Shown here: positions 7,791 through 15,282 of the stretch, piece after piece
How the letters are laid out: each line of letters starts with the position of its first letter
Numbering within the stretch: position 1 is the stretch's first letter
NCBI GenBank assembly: GCA_018813505.1
Contig: JAHJBM010000083.1
Coordinates: forward strand, 1 to 36,013
DNA: 36,013 nt
Direction: 5' to 3'
Source: Microcaldota archaeon
GTDB lineage: Archaea > Micrarchaeota > Micrarchaeia > Anstonellales > Bilamarchaeaceae
Notes under the pieces: model-generated
The model's input: the letters and a program-made list of their open reading frames with translations, nothing else
What the model was told of the DNA's origin: nothing
Database searches by the model: none
Program-made: the position numbers and the translations under genes

Positions 7791-7874
7791 GTTTTTCTAT
7801 TTGTTTAGGACTACTTCGTGTGCTTATGAATAATCAATAAATAATGTTAATATAGTATAAGTCATAATCATGTC

Positions 7875-8333
7875 ATGTATTGGAAACAAAAACTCAAAGA
7901 AACAGTTGTAGGAAAACGAATTCTGATTCTTTGTGTAGGCAATGAACTAAAGGCAGACGACGGCCTTGGTAAATATGTATTTGATAGACTTGCAACCAAA
8001 GACAAAATATATTGTGGCGAAATGCCGGAGAATTTTATTGGTGTAATAAAAAAAAGAGAACCACAACCAGAAGTTATCATGATAATAGATGCTGTTGATT
8101 TTAATGCCACACCAGGCGAAATAGTTTTTGCCGGGGTTGATGAATTTGAAAAACAGAGCTTGAGTACACATTCGCTTTCTTTTACAATAATGAAAAAGAT
8201 GTTTGATGATAGAAAGATTGAAATTGTCGTACTTGGGGTTCAACCTAAGAGCTTAGAATTTGGACACAATATGAATAATGAGATCAGTGAAAGTGTAGAC
8301 ATTCTGATAAAAGAATTGAATAAAGAATTATAA
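7875..8333 (+). CDS. hycI: [NiFe]-hydrogenase maturation endopeptidase (M52)
   Basis: 152 aa, the usual size for the M52 family. It shows the N-terminal GNELKADDGLG motif with the nickel-sensing acidic residue, DAVDF in the middle, and STHSLSF with the conserved His. The protease removes the C-terminal tail of the hydrogenase large subunit after nickel insertion. The matching substrate is encoded about 2.3 kb downstream: its DPCISC motif is followed by a tail of some 27 residues. AT-rich promoter sequence precedes it. It is separated from the structural operon by the DUF134/DUF5320 pair on the other strand. No hypA-F genes are in the window. Confidence 0.9.
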   Translation: MYWKQKLKETVVGKRILILCVGNELKADDGLGKYVFDRLATKDKIYCGEMPENFIGVIKKREPQPEVIMIIDAVDFNATPGEIVFAGVDEFEKQSLSTHSLSFTIMKKMFDDRKIEIVVLGVQPKSLEFGHNMNNEISESVDILIKELNKEL

Positions 8334-8412
8334 TACAAAATAATAACCATGCTTAATGTTTTGCCTCAATTAACTGCAATGGACAGACAGCACAGTGTTT
8401 TTTGTATGCGTA

Positions 8413-8616
8413 TTATGCGCTTAGTTCGTTAAGTTTTTTGTTTATGTTATCTATCTCAGTCTTTAGAAATTCCAGACGAACGGAGAGGATTTCTTTTTCC
8501 TCTTCCTTTGTCAGATTTCTTCCGACCAGACATCTGGGCATCCGACCGCCTCTTCTGCCCATACAATTCCAATTTCCATTTGACCATCTTGGTCCGGTTC
8601 CATCTCTATTAGGCAT
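8413..8616 (-). CDS. DUF5320-like small protein
   Basis: 67 aa from the ATG at 8616, which has GGTGAAAAT upstream; a longer reading from 8682 overlaps the DUF134 gene and lacks such a site. The N-terminus is MPNRDGTGP, followed by a Gly/Arg/Met/Cys-rich stretch, and a coiled-coil-like C-terminal half (SVRLEFLKTEIDNINKKLNEL). This matches DUF5320 proteins, which are commonly found beside DUF134 regulators and dinitrogenase-cofactor-like proteins. Function unknown; a metal or metallocluster link is inferred from neighbours. Confidence 0.7.
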   Translation of the reverse strand: MPNRDGTGPRWSNGNWNCMGRRGGRMPRCLVGRNLTKEEEKEILSVRLEFLKTEIDNINKKLNELSA

Positions 8617-8629
8617 ATTTTCACCATTA

Positions 8630-8929
8630 TTATTTTTTTGAAACGTAATAATCTCCACCAGAAATCTTGATGGCGCAACCATCTGTCAGTGCTTCTGATA
8701 TTTTTTTGCGCGCTGAAATAAGCAACCGATGTAACGTTGACTGGGATATCCCCATTTTCTTGGAGGCTTCGATTTGCTCCAGTTCATGATAATCCACGAG
8801 TTTTAGTGATTCCAATTCGTCAATAGTAATCTCCAATTCTCGAAGATCTCTCAATGGTACTCCGACTGGTTTGAAATAAACTGTTTCAGGCTCGCTTGAT
8901 ACGCGTCTGCATTTTCTGGGTCTTGGCAT
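8630..8929 (-). CDS. DUF134 (UPF0251) helix-turn-helix regulator
   Basis: 99 aa. MPRPRKCRRV at the start, YFKPVGVPL, ELESLKLVDYHELEQIEASKKMGISQSTLHRLL (sigma-like HTH, about 38-70) and a C-terminal GG-x-Y are all typical of DUF134. A DNA-binding regulator, probably redox- or metal-responsive by family context. A 20-bp perfect palindrome sits directly in front of the start codon, so it very likely represses itself. It lies between hycI and the hydrogenase operon and is divergent from the latter, so it may also control hydrogenase expression. Confidence 0.9.
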   Translation of the reverse strand: MPRPRKCRRVSSEPETVYFKPVGVPLRDLRELEITIDELESLKLVDYHELEQIEASKKMGISQSTLHRLLISARKKISEALTDGCAIKISGGDYYVSKK

Positions 8930-8931
8930 AG

Positions 8932-8951
8932 TTATGAATATATATTCATAA
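8932..8951. promoter_or_regulatory. 20-bp perfect palindrome at the DUF134 start (operator)
   Basis: The palindrome TTATGAATA/TATTCATAA with central TA spans 8932-8951, two bases upstream of the DUF134 start codon. A TTTAAAAA TATA-like box follows at about 8954-8961 on the minus strand, so the palindrome covers the expected transcription start. A likely self-repression site. Confidence 0.6.
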
Positions 8952-9093
8952 TGTTTTTAAAGCTGGTGTCTGGATTAATTGAAAACAATATAGAGGAGTT
9001 TCCAGAAAAATAACAAAAATATTTCAATTATTGATCAACTATTTTTGAGTAGCCAAATATGATAGCAGTCTATAGAATGCGAAAATCTACTGA

Positions 9094-9101
9094 TTTATAT
9101 T
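9094..9101 (+). promoter_or_regulatory. TATA box of the hydrogenase operon
   Basis: TTTATATT is centred 26 nt before the ATG at 9123, and no ribosome-binding site precedes that ATG. This fits a leaderless transcript beginning at the first hydrogenase gene. It also selects 9123 over other start choices. Confidence 0.55.
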
Positions 9102-9122
9102 CCTTATTGTATTACTTAATGC

Positions 9123-9827
9123 ATGAGGCAAGTTGCACCAGTTATTGCATTCGCTATCGCAGTCATTGTAATGTATCTTATACTACAGCAAGAAGTCTCA
9201 ATTTCAACCGAACTGAAAATACCTTTGGCAGTATTCTTTATTTTCATGATAGGCATTGCAAGCCTTATCGGACTTTTTGAAAAATCGATAATAAAATACG
9301 GAATTTATTCTGCCATAATACAATTCGCTTATTTCATGCTCGATGTAAGTACTGCACTACTTATAGGCAAGTCGATATGGTTCGCAGTACTTCAACTCAT
9401 AAATTTCATAATTGCCGGAAGCGTATTCGCGATCGTGATACTCCTGCTCTATAAAAATGTCAAAAAAGATGACCTACGCAAGTATGCGGGTCTTTATGAT
9501 AAAAATCAGTTCCTCATATTTACACTTGTAATAAGTTCACTTGCGCTTGGAGGAATGCCTGGATTCAATATCTTTGTTGGTGAATATCTGATATATGGAT
9601 CTTTGTTCACAATACATCCGGCACTCACCATAGGCGCAGTATTTGCAGGATTGTTGTGCTTTTTATTTTATTTCAGGATATGCTATACGATGTTTGCAGG
9701 AACTGTCAAAAACAGGATTGTGGTTGGATTTCCAACAAAATTATTGCTGACAGTGCTGACAATGCTTACTTTGCTTCTGGGATTGGTTCCGCAAATATTA
9801 TTTAGAATATTGGAGTTGTATACATGA
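9123..9827 (+). CDS. Half-length antiporter-like (NuoN/MrpD/EchA-type) subunit of group-4 hydrogenase
   Basis: 234 aa, about seven transmembrane helices; family members usually have about 450-650 aa and about 14 helices. The segment IIKYGIYSAIIQFAYFML corresponds to the K-R-x-x-AYSSI-x-x-x-GY helix of proton-pumping subunits. QFLIFTLVISSLALGGMPGF with FVGEYLIYG corresponds to the later LxGxPPxxGFxxK helices, with the usual Lys replaced by Glu. The protein therefore represents roughly the C-terminal half of the channel; the N-terminal half with the key TM5 Glu is missing. It is first in the operon and coupled by ATGA to the next ORF. It should sit in the membrane arm beside the NuoH-like subunit. 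Whether it still moves ions is open. Confidence 0.8.
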   Translation: MRQVAPVIAFAIAVIVMYLILQQEVSISTELKIPLAVFFIFMIGIASLIGLFEKSIIKYGIYSAIIQFAYFMLDVSTALLIGKSIWFAVLQLINFIIAGSVFAIVILLLYKNVKKDDLRKYAGLYDKNQFLIFTLVISSLALGGMPGFNIFVGEYLIYGSLFTIHPALTIGAVFAGLLCFLFYFRICYTMFAGTVKNRIVVGFPTKLLLTVLTMLTLLLGLVPQILFRILELYT

Positions 9828-9943
9828 GAAAGACAAAAATCTACCTTGGCGGAGAAGAGATAGATGAAAATGAAATGATGCCGGCAGACTTTACAGACTT
9901 TCTCGTGGCGTTCATACGTGACATAATAGAGGGCAAATCATGA
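9824..9943 (+). CDS. 39-aa ORF coupled at both ends in the hydrogenase operon
   Basis: Begins MRKTKIYLGGEEIDENEM and ends IRDIIEGKS. The start ATG overlaps the preceding stop (ATGA at 9824), and its own stop overlaps the next start (ATGA at 9940). Such double four-base overlaps are strong evidence for a translated gene. The protein is soluble, acidic in the middle, and has a hydrophobic/amphipathic helix in its second half. I do not recognise a family. Likely a small accessory subunit of the hydrogenase or an assembly factor. Confidence 0.7.
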   Translation: MRKTKIYLGGEEIDENEMMPADFTDFLVAFIRDIIEGKS

Positions 9944-10350
9944 GCAGTATAACTCGTTCACCATGGATAAGCTTCTTCAATGCTGGGGGTTGCAATGGAT
10001 GCACGCTCGAATGTTTTGCATGCTTTAACCCGAGATATGATGTTACCAGATTTGGAATGGAACTGAAAGCAAGCGCAAAACATGCAGATGTTCTTCTTGT
10101 TACTGGCATAGTTAACAAACACAACGCAGAGAGATTGAAAAATATTTATGAACAATTGCCAGAACCAAAAAGAGTTGTTGCAATAGGCGCATGTGGTGTA
10201 AGTGGAGGACTATACAAAAAATCATATTCAATAGCAGGACCCGTGGACAAGATAATTCCGGTAGATATATATGTGCCAGGATGTCCACCAAGACCAGAAT
10301 CCATAATAGACGGAATAGTGAAGTGTTTGAATGATAAACGTACTAAATGA
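9940..10350 (+). CDS. Group-4 [NiFe]-hydrogenase small subunit (MbhJ/EchC/NuoB-like)
   Basis: 136 aa. The cysteine ligands of the proximal [4Fe-4S] cluster are all present: C18 and C21 in GGCNGCTLE, C85 in GACG, and C115 in PGCPPRP. Three more cysteines (C25 and C28 region) follow the first pair. Short, as for Ech/Mbh small subunits without distal clusters. It passes electrons between the ferredoxin-like subunit and the NiFe site of the large subunit. It overlaps the next gene by 20 nt. Confidence 0.93.
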   Translation: MSSITRSPWISFFNAGGCNGCTLECFACFNPRYDVTRFGMELKASAKHADVLLVTGIVNKHNAERLKNIYEQLPEPKRVVAIGACGVSGGLYKKSYSIAGPVDKIIPVDIYVPGCPPRPESIIDGIVKCLNDKRTK

Positions 10351-10654
10351 TGTGAAAAAAATCAAAGCAGAGAGGCTGATCAGCATCGCCAGTGTGAAAA
10401 ATGATGATGGTAATTACACGGTGTATTATCATTTCTCATGGGATAAAAAACCAGAGATACGACAATTCAGCATAGAAGTCAAAAAGGGCGATGAAGTAGA
10501 AAGCATAATGGAACTGTTCGAAAATGCAGCACTGCTGGAAGGCGAAATGACAGAACTTTTCGGAATAAAGTTCATTGGAAATCCGTATAGCGGGAAAAGA
10601 ATTTTCCTGGCTGAAGAAGGAGGTAAAAAATGCACACCACCATTTATCCAATAG
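10331..10654 (+). CDS. NuoC/EchD/MbhK-like hydrogenase subunit
   Basis: 107 aa. It resembles the C-terminal part of the 30-kDa NuoC family: YYHFSWDK in a beta-rich domain, then LLEGEMTELFGIKFIGNP, matching the ExExxDLFGIxFxGHP signature. A non-redox structural subunit that contacts the large and small subunits. It overlaps the genes on both sides (20 and 25 nt), which fits a tightly coupled operon. Shorter than NuoC, as usual in Ech and Mbh complexes. Confidence 0.88.
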   Translation: MINVLNDVKKIKAERLISIASVKNDDGNYTVYYHFSWDKKPEIRQFSIEVKKGDEVESIMELFENAALLEGEMTELFGIKFIGNPYSGKRIFLAEEGGKKCTPPFIQ

Positions 10655-11790
10655 GACCGCAGCATCCGTCCCTAAAGGAACCGATATTCATAAAATTACA
10701 CGTAGATGGAAGTAGAATAATAAAGGCTGAATTTAATCTAGGTTATGCACATCGAGGAGTCGAGAAATGCTCTGAAGGATATCTGCTTGATAGTGCATTG
10801 CATGCAGTACAACGCACATGTGGTATATGTTCACAATGCCATTCTATGGCTTTTCTTAGAACAGTTGAACCAATGGCAAATATCCAACCTCCAACAAAAG
10901 TATATTTGCAAAGACTTGTTATTGCAGAACTTGAAAGAATTCACTCGCACCTTCTTTGGGCAGGAATAATGGCACATGAGATAGGACTAGATACGTTATT
11001 CATGTACTATTTGAAGCAAAGAGAACATGTGCTTGATGCTTTCGATGAACTTACTGGCAACAGAGTCCACCATTCATGCGATGTCTTAGGCACCATGAAG
11101 AGAAGCTTTGGTAAAAAGGAAATTGATTTCTTATTGGAAAAACTCCAGACAATAGAGCCTGAAATCACCGAACTAAGAAGAGTAATGGAAAAAAACGAAG
11201 TAATTGTAAGTAGGTTCAAAAAACACGGGATGATAACAAAAAAACTGGCAACTGAACTAGGTCTTGTTGGGCCGGTTGCAAGAGCATCAGGTATAAATTA
11301 TGACGTAAGGCAGAATGACCCGTACATGGCATATGCAATAAAGGAACTGAAGGTAAAACCAGTAATAAGAACAGAAGGAGATGCTTGGGCAAGATCGATT
11401 GTAAGATGTGATGAGGTCTTTGAATCAATGAGACTCATAAGAAAGGCATGTGAAATGATAGATCCAAATGAGGAGATTCCAAAAAAGAAAAACCTTTTTG
11501 CAAAGGATGGTAGTGGATTTGGTAGAGTTGAAGCTCCAAGAGGAGAAAATTTCCATTTCGTAACTATAAAGAATAACAAAATAGCAAGATTAAAACTAAG
11601 AACACCGACACTGGCTAATGTACTCTCATATTCCAGAATACTTGAAAATGAGAGCATAACAGATGTGCCAGTTATTGTTATGAGTCTTGATCCGTGCATT
11701 TCTTGTATGGAACGGGTTGCAGTAATAAAGAATAAAAAAGAGGAGATATGGACAAGCCACGAACTCTTTGAGGGTAAGAAACATGATTGA
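10630..11790 (+). CDS. Group-4 [NiFe]-hydrogenase large subunit (EchE/MbhL/NuoD-like), catalytic
   Basis: 386 aa. The two NiFe-binding cysteine pairs are intact: RTCGIC (C64, C67) and DPCISC (C356, C359). Retention of all four marks a true hydrogenase and not a Complex I NuoD. The C-terminal tail after DPCISCMER is about 24-27 residues long and is the expected substrate of the HycI protease upstream. GGAGGT lies 6 nt before the ATG. It makes or uses H2 with ferredoxin as partner, on the cytoplasmic side of the membrane. Confidence 0.95.
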   Translation: MHTTIYPIGPQHPSLKEPIFIKLHVDGSRIIKAEFNLGYAHRGVEKCSEGYLLDSALHAVQRTCGICSQCHSMAFLRTVEPMANIQPPTKVYLQRLVIAELERIHSHLLWAGIMAHEIGLDTLFMYYLKQREHVLDAFDELTGNRVHHSCDVLGTMKRSFGKKEIDFLLEKLQTIEPEITELRRVMEKNEVIVSRFKKHGMITKKLATELGLVGPVARASGINYDVRQNDPYMAYAIKELKVKPVIRTEGDAWARSIVRCDEVFESMRLIRKACEMIDPNEEIPKKKNLFAKDGSGFGRVEAPRGENFHFVTIKNNKIARLKLRTPTLANVLSYSRILENESITDVPVIVMSLDPCISCMERVAVIKNKKEEIWTSHELFEGKKHD

Positions 11791-12622
11791 AATACTGTAT
11801 GCCTTGCTACTGATACCAGGTGCCATTATTATAGAAGGACTTAGGAGAAAGACGGTTGCAAGGATGCATAATAGAGCAGGCCCCCCTTTACTTCAGCCGT
11901 TTTATGATATTTTAAAATTACTGGGAAAAGAAAAATTCATATATGAAAATGCAATATTCAGTTTAGTGCCATATCTGGCTTTATTCTGTTCTTTTTTCAT
12001 GCTATTGATATTCCCGTTTTCCGTGATAGGTTTTGATTTTGATTTCCTAGTCCTCGGATATGTATTCATATTACAGGACACGATATATATTTTTGGTGCA
12101 CTCGCAAGCCGCTCGCCTTTTGGTATGTATGCTAGTGTAAGAGAACTTTTGCTTATGCTGGGATATGAGATAACTTTCATAATAGTATTGTGTTTGTTTT
12201 TTTATAATGCAGGAGTTTACAGCTTCCAGAATTATGATGTTGAATTTGCATTTGCAAAAATACCAATAGTTGCATTGCTTGCCATTTTCACTGCATTTGT
12301 TATATTGAGAATTACCCCTTATGACGTTATGAACGCAGAAGCTGAGATAGGCGCTGGATTTTTCTCTGAATATTCTGGTACACCACTTGCAATACTTGAC
12401 ATTGCTGAACTCATAAAAAACCTCATGACTTATATATTGCTGGGCTTCCTGATTTTTGGAAAAACATATGCATTGATAATGGCACCAATATTCATGATAT
12501 TTTACGCAATAATGCTGACAAGTTCAGCAAGATATTCGACATTAGTCACTGCCAAAACATTCATAATATTGGCAATCCTGGCATTTGTTCACCTGATTAT
12601 CTCAGGTTCTTTGGCTGTGTGA
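11783..12622 (+). CDS. NuoH/EchB/MbhM-like membrane subunit
   Basis: 279 aa from the ATG at 11783, which has GAGGGT upstream; a TTG at 11768 is in frame but lies inside the large-subunit gene. About eight transmembrane helices. The hallmark is ARMHNRAGPPLLQPFYDI followed by KLLGKE, the quinone-site-like loop of NuoH homologues. A charged loop ITPYDVMNAEAEIGAGFFSEYSG matches the E-rich NuoH segment (EAExELVAGxxxEYSG). It joins the hydrogenase module to the ion-moving membrane arm. Confidence 0.93.
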   Translation: MIEILYALLLIPGAIIIEGLRRKTVARMHNRAGPPLLQPFYDILKLLGKEKFIYENAIFSLVPYLALFCSFFMLLIFPFSVIGFDFDFLVLGYVFILQDTIYIFGALASRSPFGMYASVRELLLMLGYEITFIIVLCLFFYNAGVYSFQNYDVEFAFAKIPIVALLAIFTAFVILRITPYDVMNAEAEIGAGFFSEYSGTPLAILDIAELIKNLMTYILLGFLIFGKTYALIMAPIFMIFYAIMLTSSARYSTLVTAKTFIILAILAFVHLIISGSLAV

Positions 12623-12626
12623 TGTT

Positions 12627-12989
12627 ATGTTTACAATGATAAAGAAAGTTATTCAAAATATTTTCTTCAAGTCATTTACATTAAAATACCCAAAAGAAAA
12701 GGCAAACGTTTCAATTAATTTCAGAGGCACCATACACGTTGATCAGAAAAAATGTATTGCATGCAAACTTTGTGAAATAAATTGCCCAACCGGTGCGATT
12801 ATAGTTGATCCGAAAAAGAAATATTCTGTAGTTGATAGGGATCTTTGTATATTGTGCGGGCTTTGTGCAGAGGTTTGCCCTGTAAATGTCATCTGGTTCT
12901 CAAATAATTGTGAAAACGCAGAAAAAAAGAGAACGGAATTTGCAAAACAACTTCCAGGTCCAAATCCAAGGCCAGGCAAAAGAAGTTGA
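12627..12989 (+). CDS. Ferredoxin-like subunit with two [4Fe-4S] clusters (EchF/MbhN/NuoI-like)
   Basis: 120 aa. Two CxxCxxCxxxCP motifs: C43, C46, C49, C53 and C74, C77, C80, C84. The N-terminal 30 residues are basic and hydrophobic and likely lie along the membrane, as in NuoI/EchF. It receives electrons from soluble ferredoxin. Last gene of the operon; no hyp or ferredoxin-oxidoreductase gene follows. A gap of about 130 nt separates it from the Lon-like gene, which has its own TATA box. Confidence 0.93.
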   Translation: MFTMIKKVIQNIFFKSFTLKYPKEKANVSINFRGTIHVDQKKCIACKLCEINCPTGAIIVDPKKKYSVVDRDLCILCGLCAEVCPVNVIWFSNNCENAEKKRTEFAKQLPGPNPRPGKRS

Positions 12990-13120
12990 ATATAGATAAG
13001 AACATTTCAACGAAAGTTTTGCACGATTGTACATGTTTATAAACACTAGATGAGTAATATGTATACACAAGGAATAAGACAGCTACAAACACTTTAAAGT
13101 AGATAAGGAGAAAACAGACC

Positions 13121-14557
13121 ATGGCTAAGATACCAGATTACCAAAGCACAAAAGATGTCATCATCCCAAAAGACCCATTTGAAAGAATAATAGGTCAGGA
13201 TGAGTCAGTAGCCATTGCAAAGATGGTACCATACCAAAGAAGACATCTGCTTTTAGTTGGTCCTCCAGGTACAGGAAAAAGCATGATTGCACAAGCAATA
13301 GCTAGTGTATTACCACCACCAACAATAGAATTATCAGTACTTGAAAACCAGGAGAACCAAGATAAGCCAATAATAGAAATAAGAAGCGCATCACAAATAC
13401 AAGTTGATAAAAACAGTGATAAACAGGTGGGCGCTGAAGTTTCACCATTGAATGTGCCGAGCTTCGTTGCTGAAAGACTAGGTTTTAGATGTAGACGATG
13501 CGGCGCGCTTAGTGCATTTACAGAATCCATGTGCCCACAATGTGGTGCTGCAAAAATACAAAGAGGCAATATTTTTGAAGGATATTTGCCACCTCAAATG
13601 GATGCATCACCAGAAACAAGAATGCGAGTTGCAACAACACGAAGAGCGATCACAGGAAAGGAAGAGATTATCATTTATGAAAGGACAACTGATGGAAAAA
13701 TATTAATGCTCAGACAAGATGAGATAAAAAAACTCGAAGAAATGAGCAAGAAATCCAAGAGAAAGGTCATAGTGCCATTGAAAAGATCTTGTTTTGTACA
13801 GGCAACAGGCGGAACTGAAACAGAACTACTTGGAGATATAAGACATGATCCATATGGTGGACACCAGAATCTTGGAACTCCGGTTTATCAAAGAGTTGTG
13901 CCAGGTGCAGTCCATGAGGCACATGAAGGAGTTTTATTCATAGATGAGCTTTCCACACTTGGAGAAATACAAAGATACATACTTACTGCAATGCAGGATA
14001 AAGCATTCTCAATTGTTGGTAGAAATCCTATGAGTAGCGGTGCTGCTGCAAGGGTTGATATGGTGCCATGCGATTTCCTTTTTGTTGGTGCGTGCAACAT
14101 AAATGATGTGAAACAAATTACCCCCCCACTACGATCTAGAATACGTGGAGACGGTTATGAAGTCCTTATGAACGCATATATGGAGGACACTCTGCAAAAT
14201 CAGGAAAAAACGATTCAGTTCATAGCACAGGAAATAATAAAAGATGGAAAAATACCCCATGCTGATACGGCTTCTATATCTGCATTGATTGAAGAGTCCA
14301 AGGCAATAGCAAGAAAGATAGACAATGCAAAAGGATTGACACTTAGACTGAGAAACCTTGCAGGCATCATAAAAATGGCCGGTGATATGGCAACAATGCA
14401 GAAAAAAGAACTAATAGAAAAGAAAGATGTTATTGCTGCTATAAAAGAGGCAAGGCCCATAGAAGAAAAAGTTAGAGAGAAATACGGAAGTTGGTGGGCT
14501 GTTGAAGCTGCAGATCATGGAATGAAAAACGAAAAAGCAGGTCCTGAAACTGCTTAG
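13121..14557 (+). CDS. LonB-type AAA+ ATPase with zinc ribbon, lacking the protease domain
   Basis: 478 aa. Walker A GPPGTGKS at 47-54, Walker B VLFIDE at 271-276. A zinc-ribbon insertion is at C124, C127, C138 and C141. The second region, with ETELLGDIRHDPYGG and RVVPGAVHEAHEGVLFIDE, is characteristic of archaeal LonB. Archaeal LonB normally continues into a C-terminal Ser-Lys protease domain and carries a membrane hairpin; here the protein ends after the AAA+ lid, and no S16 domain follows in any frame. It is thus an ATPase or unfoldase without its own proteolytic site. The ATG is preceded by AAGGAGA, and a TTTATAAAC box at about 13036 gives a short leader. Confidence 0.85.
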   Translation: MAKIPDYQSTKDVIIPKDPFERIIGQDESVAIAKMVPYQRRHLLLVGPPGTGKSMIAQAIASVLPPPTIELSVLENQENQDKPIIEIRSASQIQVDKNSDKQVGAEVSPLNVPSFVAERLGFRCRRCGALSAFTESMCPQCGAAKIQRGNIFEGYLPPQMDASPETRMRVATTRRAITGKEEIIIYERTTDGKILMLRQDEIKKLEEMSKKSKRKVIVPLKRSCFVQATGGTETELLGDIRHDPYGGHQNLGTPVYQRVVPGAVHEAHEGVLFIDELSTLGEIQRYILTAMQDKAFSIVGRNPMSSGAAARVDMVPCDFLFVGACNINDVKQITPPLRSRIRGDGYEVLMNAYMEDTLQNQEKTIQFIAQEIIKDGKIPHADTASISALIEESKAIARKIDNAKGLTLRLRNLAGIIKMAGDMATMQKKELIEKKDVIAAIKEARPIEEKVREKYGSWWAVEAADHGMKNEKAGPETA

Positions 14558-14595
14558 GCTCGCATAGGTTAGGGCAAAAAACAAAAGTGATGCCC

Positions 14596-14925
14596 TTATG
14601 ATTTTCTTTCAGTAAAGTCAATATCTATTCCGCCGCCTATTTTTAGTACCACGTTATAGACAAGGGCAGCTATAGCTCCTATTACAAATGCAATCACACT
14701 GTTTATGGCAAGACATACCATACCTGCTATGAAGAAAATGATAATACCTATGAGACCACCGCCAAAAACCTGGATAGGTGTCTTTGACATTGACACACCT
14801 AGTAAGGTTAAAAGTAGAATTATCACAGTACCTATGATCAAAAATACAAACCCAAGAACAGAACTCCATATTGCAAGAAGCCTTCCAAAGGCAACAACCC
14901 CCAGATGAGTCAGCGTTACTTTCAT
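14596..14925 (-). CDS. DUF3566-like small membrane protein
   Basis: 109 aa from the ATG at 14925, which has GGTGT five bases upstream. A longer reading from 14955 would put the start codon beside the TATA box, so it cannot be translated from that promoter. Two long hydrophobic helices (about 15-45 and 55-95), the second Gly/Ile-rich, and a C-terminal GGGIDIDF. The layout recalls DUF3566-type membrane proteins, which have no clear function. Convergent to the Lon-like ATPase gene. Confidence 0.7.
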   Translation of the reverse strand: MKVTLTHLGVVAFGRLLAIWSSVLGFVFLIIGTVIILLLTLLGVSMSKTPIQVFGGGLIGIIIFFIAGMVCLAINSVIAFVIGAIAALVYNVVLKIGGGIDIDFTERKS

Positions 14926-14956
14926 ACTTACACCAGCAAAAACCTCTCGGCACATG

Positions 14957-14967
14957 TTTTTATACCT
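14957..14967. promoter_or_regulatory. TATA element shared by divergent small genes
   Basis: TTTTTATACC on the plus strand reads GGTATAAAAAC on the minus strand. It is about 25 nt before the plus-strand ATG at 14988 and about 32 nt before the minus-strand ATG at 14925. It probably drives both. This placement decides the start chosen for the membrane protein. Confidence 0.5.
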
Positions 14968-14987
14968 TCTTTAGCAAATTCACGAGT

Positions 14988-15161
14988 ATGAAACAGGACA
15001 ACCAGTTAAAGGAAGCCATAGAGGAATGTGCAAAAATCGTAGAAGAGAAATGCGATAAACGGCCATACATGATAATAATTGTAAAGACAGATGTTGGATA
15101 TAATTCAGAAGAAGATAATAAAAAAGGGGATACTGAAGGGAATGTCCAGCTATATGTATAG
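14988..15161 (+). CDS. Small protein of unknown function, 5' part of a possibly frameshifted gene
   Basis: 57 aa, starting MKQDNQLKEAIEECAKIVEE, leaderless from the TATA box at 14957-14967. An amphipathic helix is followed by a beta strand (YMIIIVKTDVG) and an acidic/basic stretch. Just before its end lies an A6G4 tract (15120-15129), after which the +1 frame stays open and continues plausibly to 15282. A one-base change or a frameshift there would give a single protein of about 97 aa. I do not recognise the family. Confidence 0.5.
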   Translation: MKQDNQLKEAIEECAKIVEEKCDKRPYMIIIVKTDVGYNSEEDNKKGDTEGNVQLYV

Positions 15162-15282
15162 CGCAAAACCTGCACTGAAAAAAGATGGTTTGAGTAAGCT
15201 GCTTATCGATACGTCAAAAATGGCAATTTCGCTCGCTGAAAAAAAGATAAATGATGCAGAACCTGAACCAAAAAAGGTTTAG
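15142..15282 (+). CDS. 3' part of the split small gene, or a separate 46-aa ORF
   Basis: Starts MSSYMYSAKPALKKDGLSK and runs as a helical, Lys/Ala-rich sequence to EPKKV. The ATG has GAAGGGA just in front, so it could also be independently translated. It overlaps the end of the preceding ORF in the +1 frame; the open frame reaches back to 15091. See the frameshift finding. Confidence 0.4.
   Translation: MSSYMYSAKPALKKDGLSKLLIDTSKMAISLAEKKINDAEPEPKKV

Noticed and set aside
9059-9280. 73-aa ORF overlapping the start of the hydrogenase operon
   Set aside because: It is in another frame over the first antiporter-like gene, has atypical composition, and covers the TATA box at 9094-9101.
12627-12989. 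A stand-alone ferredoxin
   Set aside because: Its place as last gene of the hydrogenase operon and the membrane-lying N-terminus fit the EchF/NuoI subunit better.
9123-12989. A Complex I or F420H2 dehydrogenase fragment
   Set aside because: The large subunit keeps both NiFe cysteine pairs and hycI is nearby, which marks a true hydrogenase.
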